Below, piece after piece: positions 46,801 to 55,971 of a stretch of DNA of 64,000 bases (position 1 is the first letter of the stretch; each line of letters starts with the position of its first letter). The notes beneath the pieces were generated by a model. That model made no database searches and was not told the origin of the DNA. It worked only from the letters and a program-made list of their open reading frames with translations. This stretch comes from Ectobius pallidus (lineage: Eukaryota > Arthropoda > Insecta > Blattodea > Ectobiidae). The position numbers and the translations under genes are program-made. The stretch is taken from contig CAXKWD010000007.1 of the NCBI GenBank assembly GCA_964059195.1, positions 151,081,769 through 151,145,768 on the forward strand. Direction: 5' to 3'.

Positions 46801-49800
46801 AAAAATTTTAATCGATTTTCAGCCCTACTTTTAAGGGAGGGGAGGGAAAGCGGACCGACTCTTGTAGCTGATTTCAGAGCCTTGTTCACACCAGTGTCCT
46901 TGCGTATTCCTTAGACCTATGTAGTTGGACAAACAGCCACTCAGCTGGTTACTTCTTTCGTCTTAATCGAATAGCTCAGATGCTTGGGGCGCATGACCTT
47001 CGTGCGAAAAGTCGCAGGTTCGATTCCCGTGACTGTCAGTTGTTTTTAAGTATATCATAGAAGTATTAATTGTCACAGCTTGTGGACCTACTCACATTTG
47101 AGTTTAGTGAGGAATATTTAACTACTTAATTAACGGATTATTCCCAGAAAATGAATTTTACTAGCTAATTTCTAATGGGTTTCGAAATGGGCTAAGTAAA
47201 CAGTCGACACTAGAACAAATTTCAATACATTCCCTGCTATCTTGTGAATGCCGCTAGGCAGTGGCGCATATAGGCAACTTAGATATTTTACTCGGTCCGC
47301 TTTTTTATTCCCTACCTGTACATTTCGCATTTTATACTAATTTCGAATTTTATAGCGAATTAAAAATTCACTATAATAGACTTCCTATGCTTCAAAACCA
47401 TAATATTGCTTATTCTGACCGCGTTTGGGGATGTTTAGCATCTATATAAAATGAATGTATGTCTGTTTGTCCTTTATGCATTACTAAGCCATTCAACCGA
47501 TCGCCATGAAACTTTGGGAAGTTATTGAGTACATTCCCGGGAAGGTTTCTGGCATATTACATATTAAATTTTAGCTTTCGTTCGCGAGTTATGAGTGAAA
47601 ACGGGAATGAGACGTGCTTTCTTGCGCATTCAGTAATACATTTCAGTTGTCAAATCAATTGCAGATGGCCTTGTCTATTTTTGTCATACCTTGGAAATAA
47701 TATCATCGCGATCGCTATGGAAGGCAAAGTTGATAAGGTAATGTTAAACATTTATTTAACATGGAATATGCTTCTTATGAAAGATAGTTTACAGAAAATT
47801 CCGGGGAAGTTGCTGAGTTCGGGGTCCTGGGTACTACATTTTTATATGTACCGGTAATCGTAATTAAAATCTCTTATGTAGGGTCGTTAAATATGCCTGA
47901 AATGTAAGTTATATAAATAAAAACTAATGTAAGTTATATCTGTCTGTCAAATACACTTACGCGCATTTTTTTCATCGTGAGTTTAATCAATTTCATTTCT
48001 CATAATCTTTCGAATACCGAATTTTTCCATTTATTTTCTAATCGTGAAATTCACTTCAAAGCCGGATTTATAGCTGTTTCATTAATTAGGCCTATCAATC
48101 GTTTAGTTTACACCAATGAATGTTTCGCGTGCAAAGTGTTAATAAATATAATTTTTTAATTATTTTGCTCTTAATTGTTAATCTTTCAATTAATTATCGT
48201 GGGCGAAGCCGTGGGGTTCTGCTATAAGCTATAATAAGCTATAGCCTATCTACCGTTTTCTGAGGGAATAGTTTTGTGTGTGATAAGTCGTTCTTCCCCA
48301 TTTCAAATTCTAAATACCTATATAAAGACCTCAAAGACCTAGAGTTTGAAAATCGAAAGACCTTCATAAGTTATTTTCGCATTTACAAAATACAAAACCC
48401 GAGCGACGCCGGGCCTTATAAGCTAGTATTACAATAAAGCACATAATAAACCTATTATGACAAGAACATATTAAACAGTGTCCAGCAAATACAATAAGAG
48501 TTTCTTATTTATTTTGATTAAAGAATTCTTGAAGGGTATATTAAGGGGAGTTTACTAAGAAATTATATAGATTATTTTTAAACAAATTCACCGGTTGCTC
48601 TGCTATTTCTATAGGTAGTTTGTTGAACATAATTGAACCTAAGACTTTGTAGCTATTATGAGATTTTGATAACCTATTAAATGGAATATCAATATGTTTA
48701 TTTTTCCTTGTATTGTAGTTGTGAATGTCTTGTCTGAGTTGATGCTCTGATATGTTATTTTTTGTGTGGAGTAATACGTGATATATATTACTGACAGGCA
48801 TTTTTGTTTGATAAACAGAGGTTTACAGTGATCTAATTTTTGTGCATCCGATATTATTCTAATGTACCCAGCTTATAACTACCCTTCAGACAATTTGCAA
48901 GAAAAAAGTTTGAAATGAAAGTTTCAGTTTTTGGTATAAGCACCTTATATAAAAGTAAAGTGATCCCTACACAGGCCATGAAGGCCCAGAGGGTTCCAGG
49001 AGGTTGAGGCTCCCAGATTTTTAGACATCGGCACATGGAGGTGGTAAGGTTGTCAGCCTTACGCACCGGCCACCTTTACCCCCAGGATTGCTCCTGGTAC
49101 TCATTTCTGTTAGAGGCTGAGTCGATCTCAGAGCCATAGTGCCACCAAAAGGATTAGGCTAATTGAAAAACTCCAACGACCTCATCGGGAATCGAACCCG
49201 CGACCTTCCGCAGCGCCTCATCCACTACGCTACGGCGTACCCCAAGCACCTTATATACCAGATTTAAAAAAGTTCGTTGAGCAGTTTTCGAGAAAATCGC
49301 GAGAAATGAAATTTTCTTAATGTAAAGTGTCATGGAAAGTAAGAGAAAGTAGTCTTCGATCTTCGTGTCACGTCCCCAGCAAATACCTAACCCAAATATA
49401 AAATTTTGTTTCAAATCGATTTTTCATTCTTGACCTAGGCTGTTACAGGCACACACACACATCATTTTTGGATTCAGGATATCTGAAAATGTGTAGGCCT
49501 ATTTATAAAAACTCATCTTCGAACTTTGGGATCGAAAACAATCATTCGTCTACCTATAAGCCTGGAGTAATAACGAACAAATAGGCTTACAAAGCGAACA
49601 ATGAAAATGATAATATATCAAGAGCGAAAAATGTTCATTGGGTAGGGGAAGTTATGTTTCCTTTCTTTTTGTTTTGTTTGTTTACCAATCTACAGAGTAC
49701 AGCTATTTACCAGTGCGCTGTCAATGACGTAGGCTACTTACACTAACCGGCCATTCATTGTATTCGTTGTTTTCATGTGGTGGTTCGTCTGGAAACAGCA

Positions 49801-49966
49801 TGTTGGCTGGCCGTCTTCTCCCCAGCACCACGTTAGGAGCAGCACCCAGGGTAAGGTCTGGGAGAGCATCTTCTCTCAGCCAGAGCGATCTTCGGTAGGG
49901 CGCTGAAGCCCGCTCCACTAATAGTTTGTCTTTGTAAGACAGAGAAACCTTATCTTCACTGTCCAT
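40330..49966 (-). CDS. Three-exon protein-coding gene, 415 aa, product not recognised
   Basis: Joining 49966-49742, 44117-43644 and 40878-40330 on the minus strand gives one frame of 415 codons plus TGA. Donors are GTAAGT and GTGAGT. Acceptors are pyrimidine-rich and end TAG and CAG. Every junction is phase 0 and exon lengths are 225, 474 and 549 nt. The ATG at 49966 has A at -3 and G at +4, and an in-frame TAG lies upstream at 49987-49985. Residues 1-75 are charged and Pro-rich. Residues 107-128 hold a 9-residue repeat (DPAMAPL core), followed by an acidic and polar region. Residues about 240-400 read as a run of amphipathic helices and the C-terminus is basic (KRRKGKR). No family motif was recognised. 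The X-box in the promoter hints at a ciliary role, which is inference only. The exon structure is directly supported; the function is unknown. Confidence 0.85.
40967..41400. mobile_element. Family G: core flanked by two outward tRNA-like heads
   Basis: The left head (minus, 41063-40988) and right head (plus, 41275-41352) are inverted copies. The right head folds as CTCCGGC/GTCGGAG acceptor, D arm with GGTAGAGC, anticodon arm TTGGC-loop-GCCAA and T arm GTTCAAGTCCC. It lies in intron 2 of the gene. The terminal sequence TGAGAATATT..GGAGAAA is also inverted. Confidence 0.7.
41795..42207 (-). mobile_element. tRNA-derived SINE family E
   Basis: On the minus strand: TGTGGCTCAGGGGATGC (A box), GGTCCGGGTTCGATTCCTGG (B box), then a body with GGGTTTTTTCTGGGG. 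Located in intron 2. No TSD determined. Confidence 0.7.
42225..42651. mobile_element. hAT-like fragment of the TAGACTTCGGA family
   Basis: Shares GTGAGTCGGGAGAAAAACACTA-type sequence (from GGAGTCGGGAGAAAAACAC) and the end AATCCGAAGTCTA with 57669-59017. The left end was removed next to the SINE at 41795-42207. Confidence 0.65.
42805..43574. mobile_element. hAT-like element of the CAGGGCCCGGATT family
   Basis: Ends TAGGGCCCGGATTGTAATG and ..TCATCAGAATCTGGGCCCTG. Flanks atgataat/gtgataac agree at 6 of 8. It lies in intron 2, 69 bp from the exon 2 donor. A short foreign block at 43265-43395 (GCCCGTCACAATCCC..) may be another insertion. Confidence 0.65.
43644..44117 (-). CDS. Exon 2 of the 415-aa gene
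   Basis: Encodes residues 76-233. The acceptor is a T-rich tract ending TAG just 5' of 44117, and the donor is GTGAGT from 43643. The exon begins with a moderately hydrophobic stretch (76-95) interrupted by Arg82, so a membrane span is doubtful. A 27-bp tandem repeat at 43960-44027 encodes the I(D/E)DPAMAPL units. The rest is rich in Glu, Asp, Pro and Ser. Confidence 0.85.
44268..44708. mobile_element. TIR element TAGGCTTGCCA in intron 1
   Basis: TAGGCTTGCCAGACGTCCCGG at the left and ..ATATGGCAAGCCTA at the right are inverted. Flanking tatatata on both sides could be an 8-bp duplication or simple sequence. Confidence 0.6.
45550..45641 (+). pseudogene. LINE reverse-transcriptase fragment
   Basis: Reads ..LTTPSEIVKAIKDLKLGKAP, the conserved entry to RT domain of jockey-type LINEs (..I..LK..KAPG.D). 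It breaks off at exactly the KAP motif. 44720-45549 is otherwise unassigned. Confidence 0.6.
45665..45760. repeat. Two adjacent perfect hairpins
   Basis: Stem 1: GGATTTCATATGTAGT at 45670-45685 with its inverse at 45698-45713 and a 12-nt loop, extendable to 21 bp with one mismatch. Stem 2: GAGCTAAGCTAA at 45731-45742 with its inverse at 45749-45760 and a 6-nt loop. No known element was matched. Confidence 0.7.
46328..46366 (+). mobile_element. SINE A tail fragment
   Basis: GGGCCTCCATGGCATGTATA then GGGATTACTTTACTTTT is the extreme 3' end of SINE A, cut by the following element. Confidence 0.55.
46367..46827. mobile_element. hAT-like MITE (TTAATCGA-rich), TSD cttttaag
   Basis: Ends CAGGGCTGTATCGATTAATC and ..TTTAATCGATTTTCAGCCCTA. 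Perfect duplication cttttaag at 46359-46366 and 46828-46835. Same family as 17248-17758. Confidence 0.85.
46970..47037 (+). mobile_element. tRNA-like sequence (SINE head remnant)
   Basis: ATAGCTCAGATGCTTGGGGC and GCAGGTTCGATTCCCG are A- and B-box-like, but no acceptor stem closes, so this is not a functional tRNA. 46836-47440 otherwise holds nothing named. Confidence 0.45.
47441..48225 (+). mobile_element. Helitron-like nonautonomous element, both ends present
   Basis: Begins TCTATATAAAATG after A (47440), with the usual TGTCTGTTTGTCC and GCGAGTTATGAGTGAAAAC. It ends with the GTGGGCGAAGCCGTGGGG hairpin and CTAT where CTAG is expected. Two ORFs inside (110 and 60 aa) have no recognisable domain. 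Confidence 0.6.
48236..48426 (+). mobile_element. Helitron-like 3' end, intact CTAG
   Basis: Hairpin CCCGAGCGACGCCGGGC, 8 nt, then CTAG at 48423-48426 followed by T. The inverted relative is 51638-51830. Confidence 0.65.
48541..48801 (-). pseudogene. LINE ORF2 C-terminal fragment
   Basis: 86 codons with HNYNTRKNKHIDIP and SHNSYKVLGSIMFNKLP, the standard tail of CR1/jockey-group reverse transcriptases (..YNTR..., ..S....G...WN.LP). The sequence is cut 5' near 48801, is in intron 1 and matches no other copy here. Confidence 0.7.
48865..49560 (+). repeat. Family K copy interrupted by SINE A
   Basis: CTACCCTTCAGACAATTT..AAAATCGCGA.AAATGAAA and GGATTCAGGATATCTGAAA match 24530-24980. The SINE at 48952-49243 sits in the middle. 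Confidence 0.6.
48952..49243 (-). mobile_element. SINE family A, 14-bp TSD
   Basis: On the minus strand: head GGGGTACGCCGTAGCGTAG, B box GGGTTCGATTCCCG, tail ending in CTTTACTTTT. Duplication aagcaccttatata at 48938-48951 and 49244-49257 is perfect. Located in intron 1. Confidence 0.85.
49742..49966 (-). CDS. Exon 1 of the 415-aa gene
   Basis: Encodes residues 1-75, from MDSEDKV to ..EWPVS. It ends at a consensus donor GTAAGT whose G is at 49741. The reading frame also opens upstream through a TTG, but an in-frame TAG at 49987-49985 and the good ATG context favour the start at 49966. A GTTAGT seven bases earlier is a weaker alternative donor and would not keep phase 0 as neatly. Confidence 0.8.
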
Positions 49967-50012
49967 AATACTTTTAAGCAATACCTATTCGCTTGTAAAG
50001 AATTAAATAACC

Positions 50013-50018
50013 TTTATA
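50013..50018 (-). promoter_or_regulatory. TATA-like box of the 415-aa gene
   Basis: TATAAA (in GTATAAAGG on the minus strand) lies 47 bp upstream of the ATG and about 24 bp downstream of the X-box. This predicts a start site near 49985-49990 and a very short 5' leader. Confidence 0.45.
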
Positions 50019-50041
50019 CGCGCCGCAACATTCTCAACTGA

Positions 50042-50055
50042 GTTTCCTAGGAAAC
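50042..50055. promoter_or_regulatory. X-box-like RFX site upstream of the 415-aa gene
   Basis: GTTTCCTAGGAAAC is a perfect 14-bp palindrome fitting the RFX-factor consensus GTTNCCNNGGNAAC. It lies 76-89 bp upstream of the ATG, a usual X-box distance. RFX factors drive ciliary genes in animals. The match is seen in the sequence; binding is inferred. Confidence 0.6.
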
Positions 50056-50095
50056 AGCATCGTCCACTGTTGACATCTCGCAAATGAGTTATATC

Positions 50096-50872
50096 TAGAC
50101 CTGGGATTTTAGGCTCTAAAAAACTTGGGTTTTAGGCACCTAAAATAGGCTTTTAAAACAAGTAAATAGGCTTTTAAACTAGAAAATAGGCACTTAAAAT
50201 ATGTTTAAAAAATCTGTAAATAGAAAATAGACTTAACAATGTCACAACATACACTTAAACTGTAACGTGATCTTTTTATTACTGTTAGAAACGTGGTAAA
50301 TCTATTCTTAGCTGAAATAACTGAAAAATTAAAACAGAATTAAAAAGACATTTATGAAAAGCAGTTATGGGACATTAGAATAATTAGATCACTACTGGCC
50401 TTGAAGGGCCTTAGATTTCAATAACGGCCAGCTCATGGCCTGCAGATATTGGATGGTCGTGTGGTCAACACACTGGCGACTTGACACAGTATGTCCTTCT
50501 TACTGCTTGCTACTTGTTCTTTTGAGCTAATCCTCCCCCTTCCCCGTCAATCAGTATTCCTTTGGCAACAACTGTTTGGGAAAAATCGAGTTTCTGTGGA
50601 AGACAGACCCTTTGCTGTTCTGCTCTTCATTCAAGGATGTCCATGATTGTAAAAATTACAGCAGTTTAATTTAATTTTAAATGTACAAAATAGGCATTTT
50701 AGGCAATAAAATAGTAAAATAGGCTCTAAAGGCCCAAATAGGCATTTTAGGGCACTATAAAACTCTATAAATATAAGTGATTTATCACGAAACACCAACA
50801 TAACTTATATAAACGTTTTCATGTTATTTCATAAGGAACAAAATATGCATTTGCCTTGAAATCCCAGGACTA
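50096..50872. mobile_element. hAT-like element (TAGACCTGGG family) at the promoter edge
   Basis: Ends TAGACCTGGGATTTTAGGC and ..TTGAAATCCCAGGACTA. Flanks gttatatc/gttataac (50088-50095, 50873-50880) match 7 of 8. It ends 41 bp from the X-box of the 415-aa gene, so little native upstream sequence remains. Confidence 0.8.
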
Positions 50873-51164
50873 GTTATAACGTAAATCTGTATACATATAT
50901 AGATTAAATATAGGTTAATGAAGATTCACAAATTAACAAACAAATAAACTAGGCTTCCTAGTGCCTAGCTACAGATATAGTTTAGGCTATATAGAAAATG
51001 TGGCTTTTCTAGCAGGTCAATCACATTGACTGCACTAACATAGCGAACACAATGCAAATGATTACCATGTAAATAGGAATGGATTACTTTGCAAGTTATT
51101 AAACAAATAATTATTGCACAGGGTGTCTCACCGAAATACCCTATTTTTTAAACTGTGTTCTTAC

Positions 51165-51475
51165 TCCTTTTAGCTGCGAGGCCATATCAGGAGTTCGGGA
51201 TGTTTGTCTATACATTAGTGTAAGCCATGGAACTATCGATTGTCATTTATTTCTATTGTTAGTGTATTTTATGGAGTAAATTTCAACTGACAGTAATTTA
51301 AATGGATATGATGCAAGATGAAATAGTGAGGATGGTTCATGGTATGTAAATATCCAATTCGGCATTTGTCTTTACGACTGGAGAAACCATGAAAAACACA
51401 GGTCAAACCGGTCGGCCACGGGATTTGAATGAGAGTCCAAGACGTTGCCATCTCGGTCACCTCGCTCGGTGTTTT
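51165..51475 (-). mobile_element. tRNA-derived SINE family C, head present
   Basis: On the minus strand: GAGGTGACCGAGATGGCAAC (A box side), TCATTCAAATCCCGTGG (B box), then the body shared with 16125-16425. 50881-51164 is unassigned. Confidence 0.65.
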
Positions 51476-51637
51476 CTAAATTCTTGCACAAATCATTCAT
51501 TATTAACTTACACAATTAATTAAAATTAATATTTCGTACACTAAACTAAAATAAAAAAATAAAATAGTGATAATAGAAACAACTTGAGTACTTCATAATT
51601 GCGTTAATTGATGAATTATCTAACTTTTGTATTATTA

Positions 51638-51830
51638 CTAGCTTAAAAGGCCCGGCGTCGCCCGGTATTTTTTTTTTTTTTTTTTTTTTTTGTAATCGGA
51701 AATTAACTTATGAAAGACTTTCGATTTTTAAATTACAGGTCATTATGTAGGCATTTAGAATTTGAAATAGGAAGAACGATTTATCACACTCAAACTATTC
51801 CCTCAGAAAACTTTATGGCTCATAGAGGAT
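51638..51830 (-). mobile_element. Helitron-like 3' end, CTAG at 51638-51641
   Basis: Minus-strand hairpin CCGGGCGACGCCGGGCC, then TTTTAAG and CTAG, followed by T. A T-run at 51669-51691 interrupts it. Body shared with 48236-48426. 51831-52140 continues as a related dispersed repeat. Confidence 0.65.
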
Positions 51831-52633
51831 GTAGAATTTTGCATCCCATCGCTTGTACACAGCAAGCCTGGTAGGGGTTCAAATAACAAGAAACATAAAT
51901 TCCGGTAACATAAAATTGTATTGTCTTTGCAGAATATTTTATTTCTCACTCTCATGTTACCAAAAAACAGTTTTGGGGATGAAATTAAACAGAAATGTAA
52001 TATCACTTTCATACTTCTCTCTCCAAAAACCTGCCTTGTATTGTTTTCTCTATGTCCAAGGTAGAGAAAGTTATGTGACTGCATTATTTTCGTGGATTTC
52101 ATTCTTTAATATTTATTTATAACATGAATTATATTGATAGCTTCTCTATAATAATTAGTTAAACTCCCATTTCATTTATTTCCAAACCCATCCTAGACCA
52201 CTGGCATGTGAACTATGATTTGGATTTGATAATTCTGTGTAAAAAGGGATTAAGTATTCTCAAAAATATTTAATTTTTGGCATTTAAAATCAAAATTTTG
52301 AAAAATCCTTTCTTAGTGAACACTTACATTATGAAACGAAGACTGTACTGTCAAAATTCCCAGTCCCTACCTATTACAGTTTAGGCTCTGCGTTGATTCT
52401 CTGTCATTAAGTCAGTCAGTCAGGACAAAGCCTCTTATAGGCCTATACATAGCGAAACGAGCGATGGGGCATAGAGTCATGACATTTTTTTTTACTTTTT
52501 TAAAAATGTGGGATCACTTTTAAAATCTACAAATGAAAGGGCAGGGTATGGAATGCACGTATGATGCAAATTATGGGTATTAGATGTAGAATATATTAGG
52601 AGCAGACACCCATAAACATGCATACACGATGGC

Positions 52634-53318
52634 CAGTGGCGGACGCAGACGGGGGATCTAGGGGATATATCCCCCCGAAAGTTGAAAAATAAAGTAAAAA
52701 GAATAGGCTATAAATGCGAATTTACGCACCTTTTATATATCTGTGTTGGGAAATATTTAAATTTCTTATTCGTCATCAATTGAAAAGAGAGGATAGTGGG
52801 CTCTTTAATACAGAAAATATTAGTCCTTAGTCAACTGTGTCCAGATTAAATTTCTACAGTGAGTCGTTACTAGATCTATCCTAACATTATCATCCCATCT
52901 TCGTCTCGGTCCCTCTAATGGTCATTTTCCTTCTGGTCTTCCCATTAAAATTTTGTTAAATGCCCTTCTCCACTCCTATTCGATCAACATACTAACTGAC
53001 CACTAACTAACCGTACTAACCACTTGCATTTAGTTAACCTCGCGGTACTAGGAGAACGATACAGACTTTGTAAAGTTTATCGTTGTAGAGCTTTCTCCAT
53101 TCCCCTGAACCCTATTATATTTTGGTCAAAATATTTTCCTTAAAATTTATTTTCAAATACTGTAAACTTTTGTTCCTCCTGCAATGTGGCCACGTTTCAC
53201 ATTCATACGAAACTATAGGTAAGATTACAGTTTTATAAACTCATTAAGAATATAAGTGAACTCTTTCTTGGTGTCTCCTCAAATCCCTCCCCGAAAGAAA
53301 ATTCTGCCTCCGCTACTG
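52634..53318. mobile_element. hAT-like element, CAGTGGCGGACGCAG termini
   Basis: Ends CAGTGGCGGACGCAGA and inverse ..TCTGCCTCCGCTACTG. Flanks acgatggc/acgacggc (52626-52633, 53319-53326) match 7 of 8. It contains a minus-strand LINE piece (GPRRRWDDNVRIDL at about 52868-52930). 52141-52633 otherwise unassigned. Confidence 0.75.
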
Positions 53319-53347
53319 ACGACGGCATCGTGCCTCTCTACTGTATT

Positions 53348-53733
53348 CATAGGCGTAGCCAGGCCGACCATATGGGGGGGGTTATAACATCCGCGGGGTC
53401 TGGCGAGTATGGAAGGAGAGGGAGGTCCGGGGGCCCTCCCCCGGAAAATTTTAAAAATTAAGATGCAAAATAACGAGTTTTAAACTTCCGGGGGCTCTCC
53501 CACGGAAAATTTTAAAAATTAAGATGCAAAATAACAAGTTTTAAGCTTCCGGGGGTCCTTCCCCGGAAAATTTTAAAAATTAAGACGCAAAATAACGAGT
53601 TTTAAGCTTCCCACGCTTTATACTTGTATTAAGCAATTTATGGGCAGACTTAAAAAAATTATACAATTTTCAATTTTTTATTCAATGGGGGGGGGGTTCA
53701 AACCCCCAAAACCCCCCCCTCGCTACGCCTATG
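53348..53733. mobile_element. hAT-like MITE, CATAGGCGTAGCCAGG termini, TSD actgtatt
   Basis: Inverted ends CATAGGCGTAGCCAGG and ..CTCGCTACGCCTATG. Perfect duplication actgtatt at 53340-53347 and 53734-53741. The interior has three tandem units of about 60 bp with CGGAAAATTTTAAAAATTAA. Confidence 0.85.
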
Positions 53734-53774
53734 ACTGTATTGCAGTAGTTGGAGGCATGAAAGCACGCCTAAAC

Positions 53775-54232
53775 CCACGCGCGATAACTCAAACACGCTT
53801 TATTGGATTTTCATGAAACTTGGTATAAGTTACGAATTTATACTGTCCATGGGACGAAGCATATTTATTTTAGACCAAATCGGTTGACTGGTACAGGAGT
53901 AATGCCCATTTTAGCACCTATTTTATGGTAATATATTAGAATTTATAAAGTGCAAATCAGTTCTCATGACAACATATTGTTTTACAGTGTTCATATACGG
54001 CTTTGGAAGTTGCAATACAGTTAGCTTTGACAAATAATAGGTCCTACTACCCACATATTCCTTCACATATGCTTATCAAACTAGACCTTTGTTCTTCCGT
54101 AAGCCCTGCTTAATGAATCGGTCTGGAGCTTAACAAAATAACTTATTTTTTGCATATCATAATTGCAATTTCCATAGATTAAACAAAAGCATTCGGGCAC
54201 TTTGTTACATCAGTTTATCTGATTTTATTAAA
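53775..54232 (+). repeat. Family J partial copy
   Basis: Starts in the second sub-repeat (CATGAAACTTGGTATAA) and ends CAGTTTATCTGATTTTATTA. 54233-54577 is unassigned. Confidence 0.6.
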
Positions 54233-54577
54233 AATAGAAGAGGCAAATTCTTGTATGCATTTGGAATTAAGAATTGCAAATCCGCCACTGGTTGAGAAGA
54301 GCCTTAAACGAAGGAATTTCATGGCGATTAATATAGTAATATTATCTTCAAACATTCATAATAAAAGAACCTTGGCTCGGTTTCTCCTTTGCACCTGTAA
54401 AAATGCGGGCGTATTCATTGTATTTCTGTAAATTTCTCTTCTCTGACAGAAATGAATCTTTTACACTACGTTATGTGGTTTTAATAATATTGCATGCATA
54501 TGAAGATGAATTGAGTACTGGTAAAATATAATTAATATAGCAAAGGAAGACGTAATTAAAGAGAAGTGCATACAGAA

Positions 54578-54711
54578 CTCGGCGTGTTGGTTGTGAAGGA
54601 GGTGGCGGCGGCCATATTGAAAACGCGCCGGCTACTGCCGGGTGACATATTGTGGACTCAGAGCAAGCGCTACACCCTGCTCCACAAATGCGGACACGAG
54701 CGGCAGAAAGT
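54578..54711 (+). CDS. Candidate isolated exon, unknown product
   Basis: A GC-rich open stretch in AT-rich surroundings is bounded by TGCATACAG on the left and a possible GTATTT donor on the right. It reads through ELGVLVVKEVAAAIL.. to ..HKCGHERQK. No domain was recognised and no partner exon was found nearby. It is followed at once by a LINE-tail fragment, so it may be a captured or orphan exon. Confidence 0.2.
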
Positions 54712-54721
54712 ATTTATGAAC

Positions 54722-54788
54722 ATTCCTAAGCAAGCTGGAAGAATATTATATATTTAATGGAACCCGGAGGTTCATTACCGTGCTTAAA
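54722..54788 (-). mobile_element. LINE tail fragment (GTAA-tailed family)
   Basis: AAGCAAGCTGGAAGAATATT and GGAACCCGGAGGTTCATTAC are the LINE 3' end, cut short on both sides. Confidence 0.5.
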
Positions 54789-55190
54789 AAATCAAAAAAA
54801 TCAAGGATCCAAAATTTAAAAAGTCCAAAATTCCAAACTTAAAAAATCCAAAATTTAAAAAATAAAAATGCAAAATTAAAAAATCCAAAATCCAAAATTT
54901 AAAAATAAAAGAATTAAATATTCGATAATCCAAAATTGAAAAATCTAAAAATCCACAGTTAAAAAAACAAAAATACAAAATAAAAAAATTAAAAATTAAA
55001 AAAAACAAAAAATTAAAAAATCCACACTCCAAAATCTAAAATTGAAAAATCTAAAAATCCAAAATTAAAAAATTAAAAAAACAATAATCCAAAATTTAAA
55101 AATCCAAAAATCTAATATTAAAAAGTTCAATAATGCAAAATGGAAAAAATCCAATAATCAAAAATTGAAAAAACAAAAATTAAAACAAGT
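54789..55190. repeat. A-rich degenerate minisatellite
   Basis: About 400 bp of variable AAAATCCAAAATTTAAAA units. The 82-codon Phe-rich ORF over it is not a gene. Confidence 0.8.
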
Positions 55191-55207
55191 TTCACTTCTG
55201 TCCCGTG

Positions 55208-55599
55208 CATAGGCGTACCGAGGGGGGGGGTTGGGGGTTTGAACCCTCCATTGATTAAAAAAAGGAAAATTATATAATTTTTTTAAGTCTGCCCATAAAT
55301 TACTTAATACAAGTATAAAGCGTGGGAAGCTTAAAACTCGTTATTTTTCGTCTTAATTTTTAAAATTTTCCGGGCGAGGACCCCCGAAAGCTTAAAATTC
55401 GTTATTTTGCATCTTACTTTTTAAAATTTTCCGGGGGGGGGGGGGCCCGGAAGCTTAAAACTCGTTATTTTGCATCTTAATTTTTTAAATTTTCCGGGGG
55501 AGGACCCCCGGAACCCCCTCTCCCTGGGGGGTATTCCATACCCTCCAGACCCCGCGGATGTTATAACCCCCCCATATGGTCGGCCTGGTTACGCCTATG
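55208..55599. mobile_element. hAT-like MITE, CATAGGCGTA termini, TSD gtcccgtg
   Basis: Inverted relative of 53348-53733 with the same tandem units. Perfect duplication gtcccgtg at 55200-55207 and 55600-55607. A T-run follows at 55620-55640. Confidence 0.85.
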
Positions 55600-55971
55600 G
55601 TCCCGTGGCGTTCCACGTATTTTTTTTTTTTTTTTTTTTTGAAGGGCAAAAAAAAAATTAACTTTTTGAAATTTTTTATCGGTTATAGGCTACGCTATAA
55701 TTCAAGTTTTTAGCTCATACGAAAGTTGGTAAAAATCATTGGCATTGAATAGGTAATCTAGATTCTAGACTGTTGTGAGATGTGAATGACGTCATGACTA
55801 TTTAGCCAGTTTTTCTCATATTTAGGCTTACAGTGCAGTTAGAAACACCAAATTTTGCACGTGGATGTGAATATATTTCTGTCTAATTTTACGATTTTAC
55901 CTGTGCTATAAGCATGTAAAAAACTACATAATGTGAGGAAAATATTCAAAATTTACTCCAAATAAAAATCA

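Noticed and set aside
54784..55032. Phe-rich 82-codon ORF
   Set aside because: Translation of the A-rich minisatellite.
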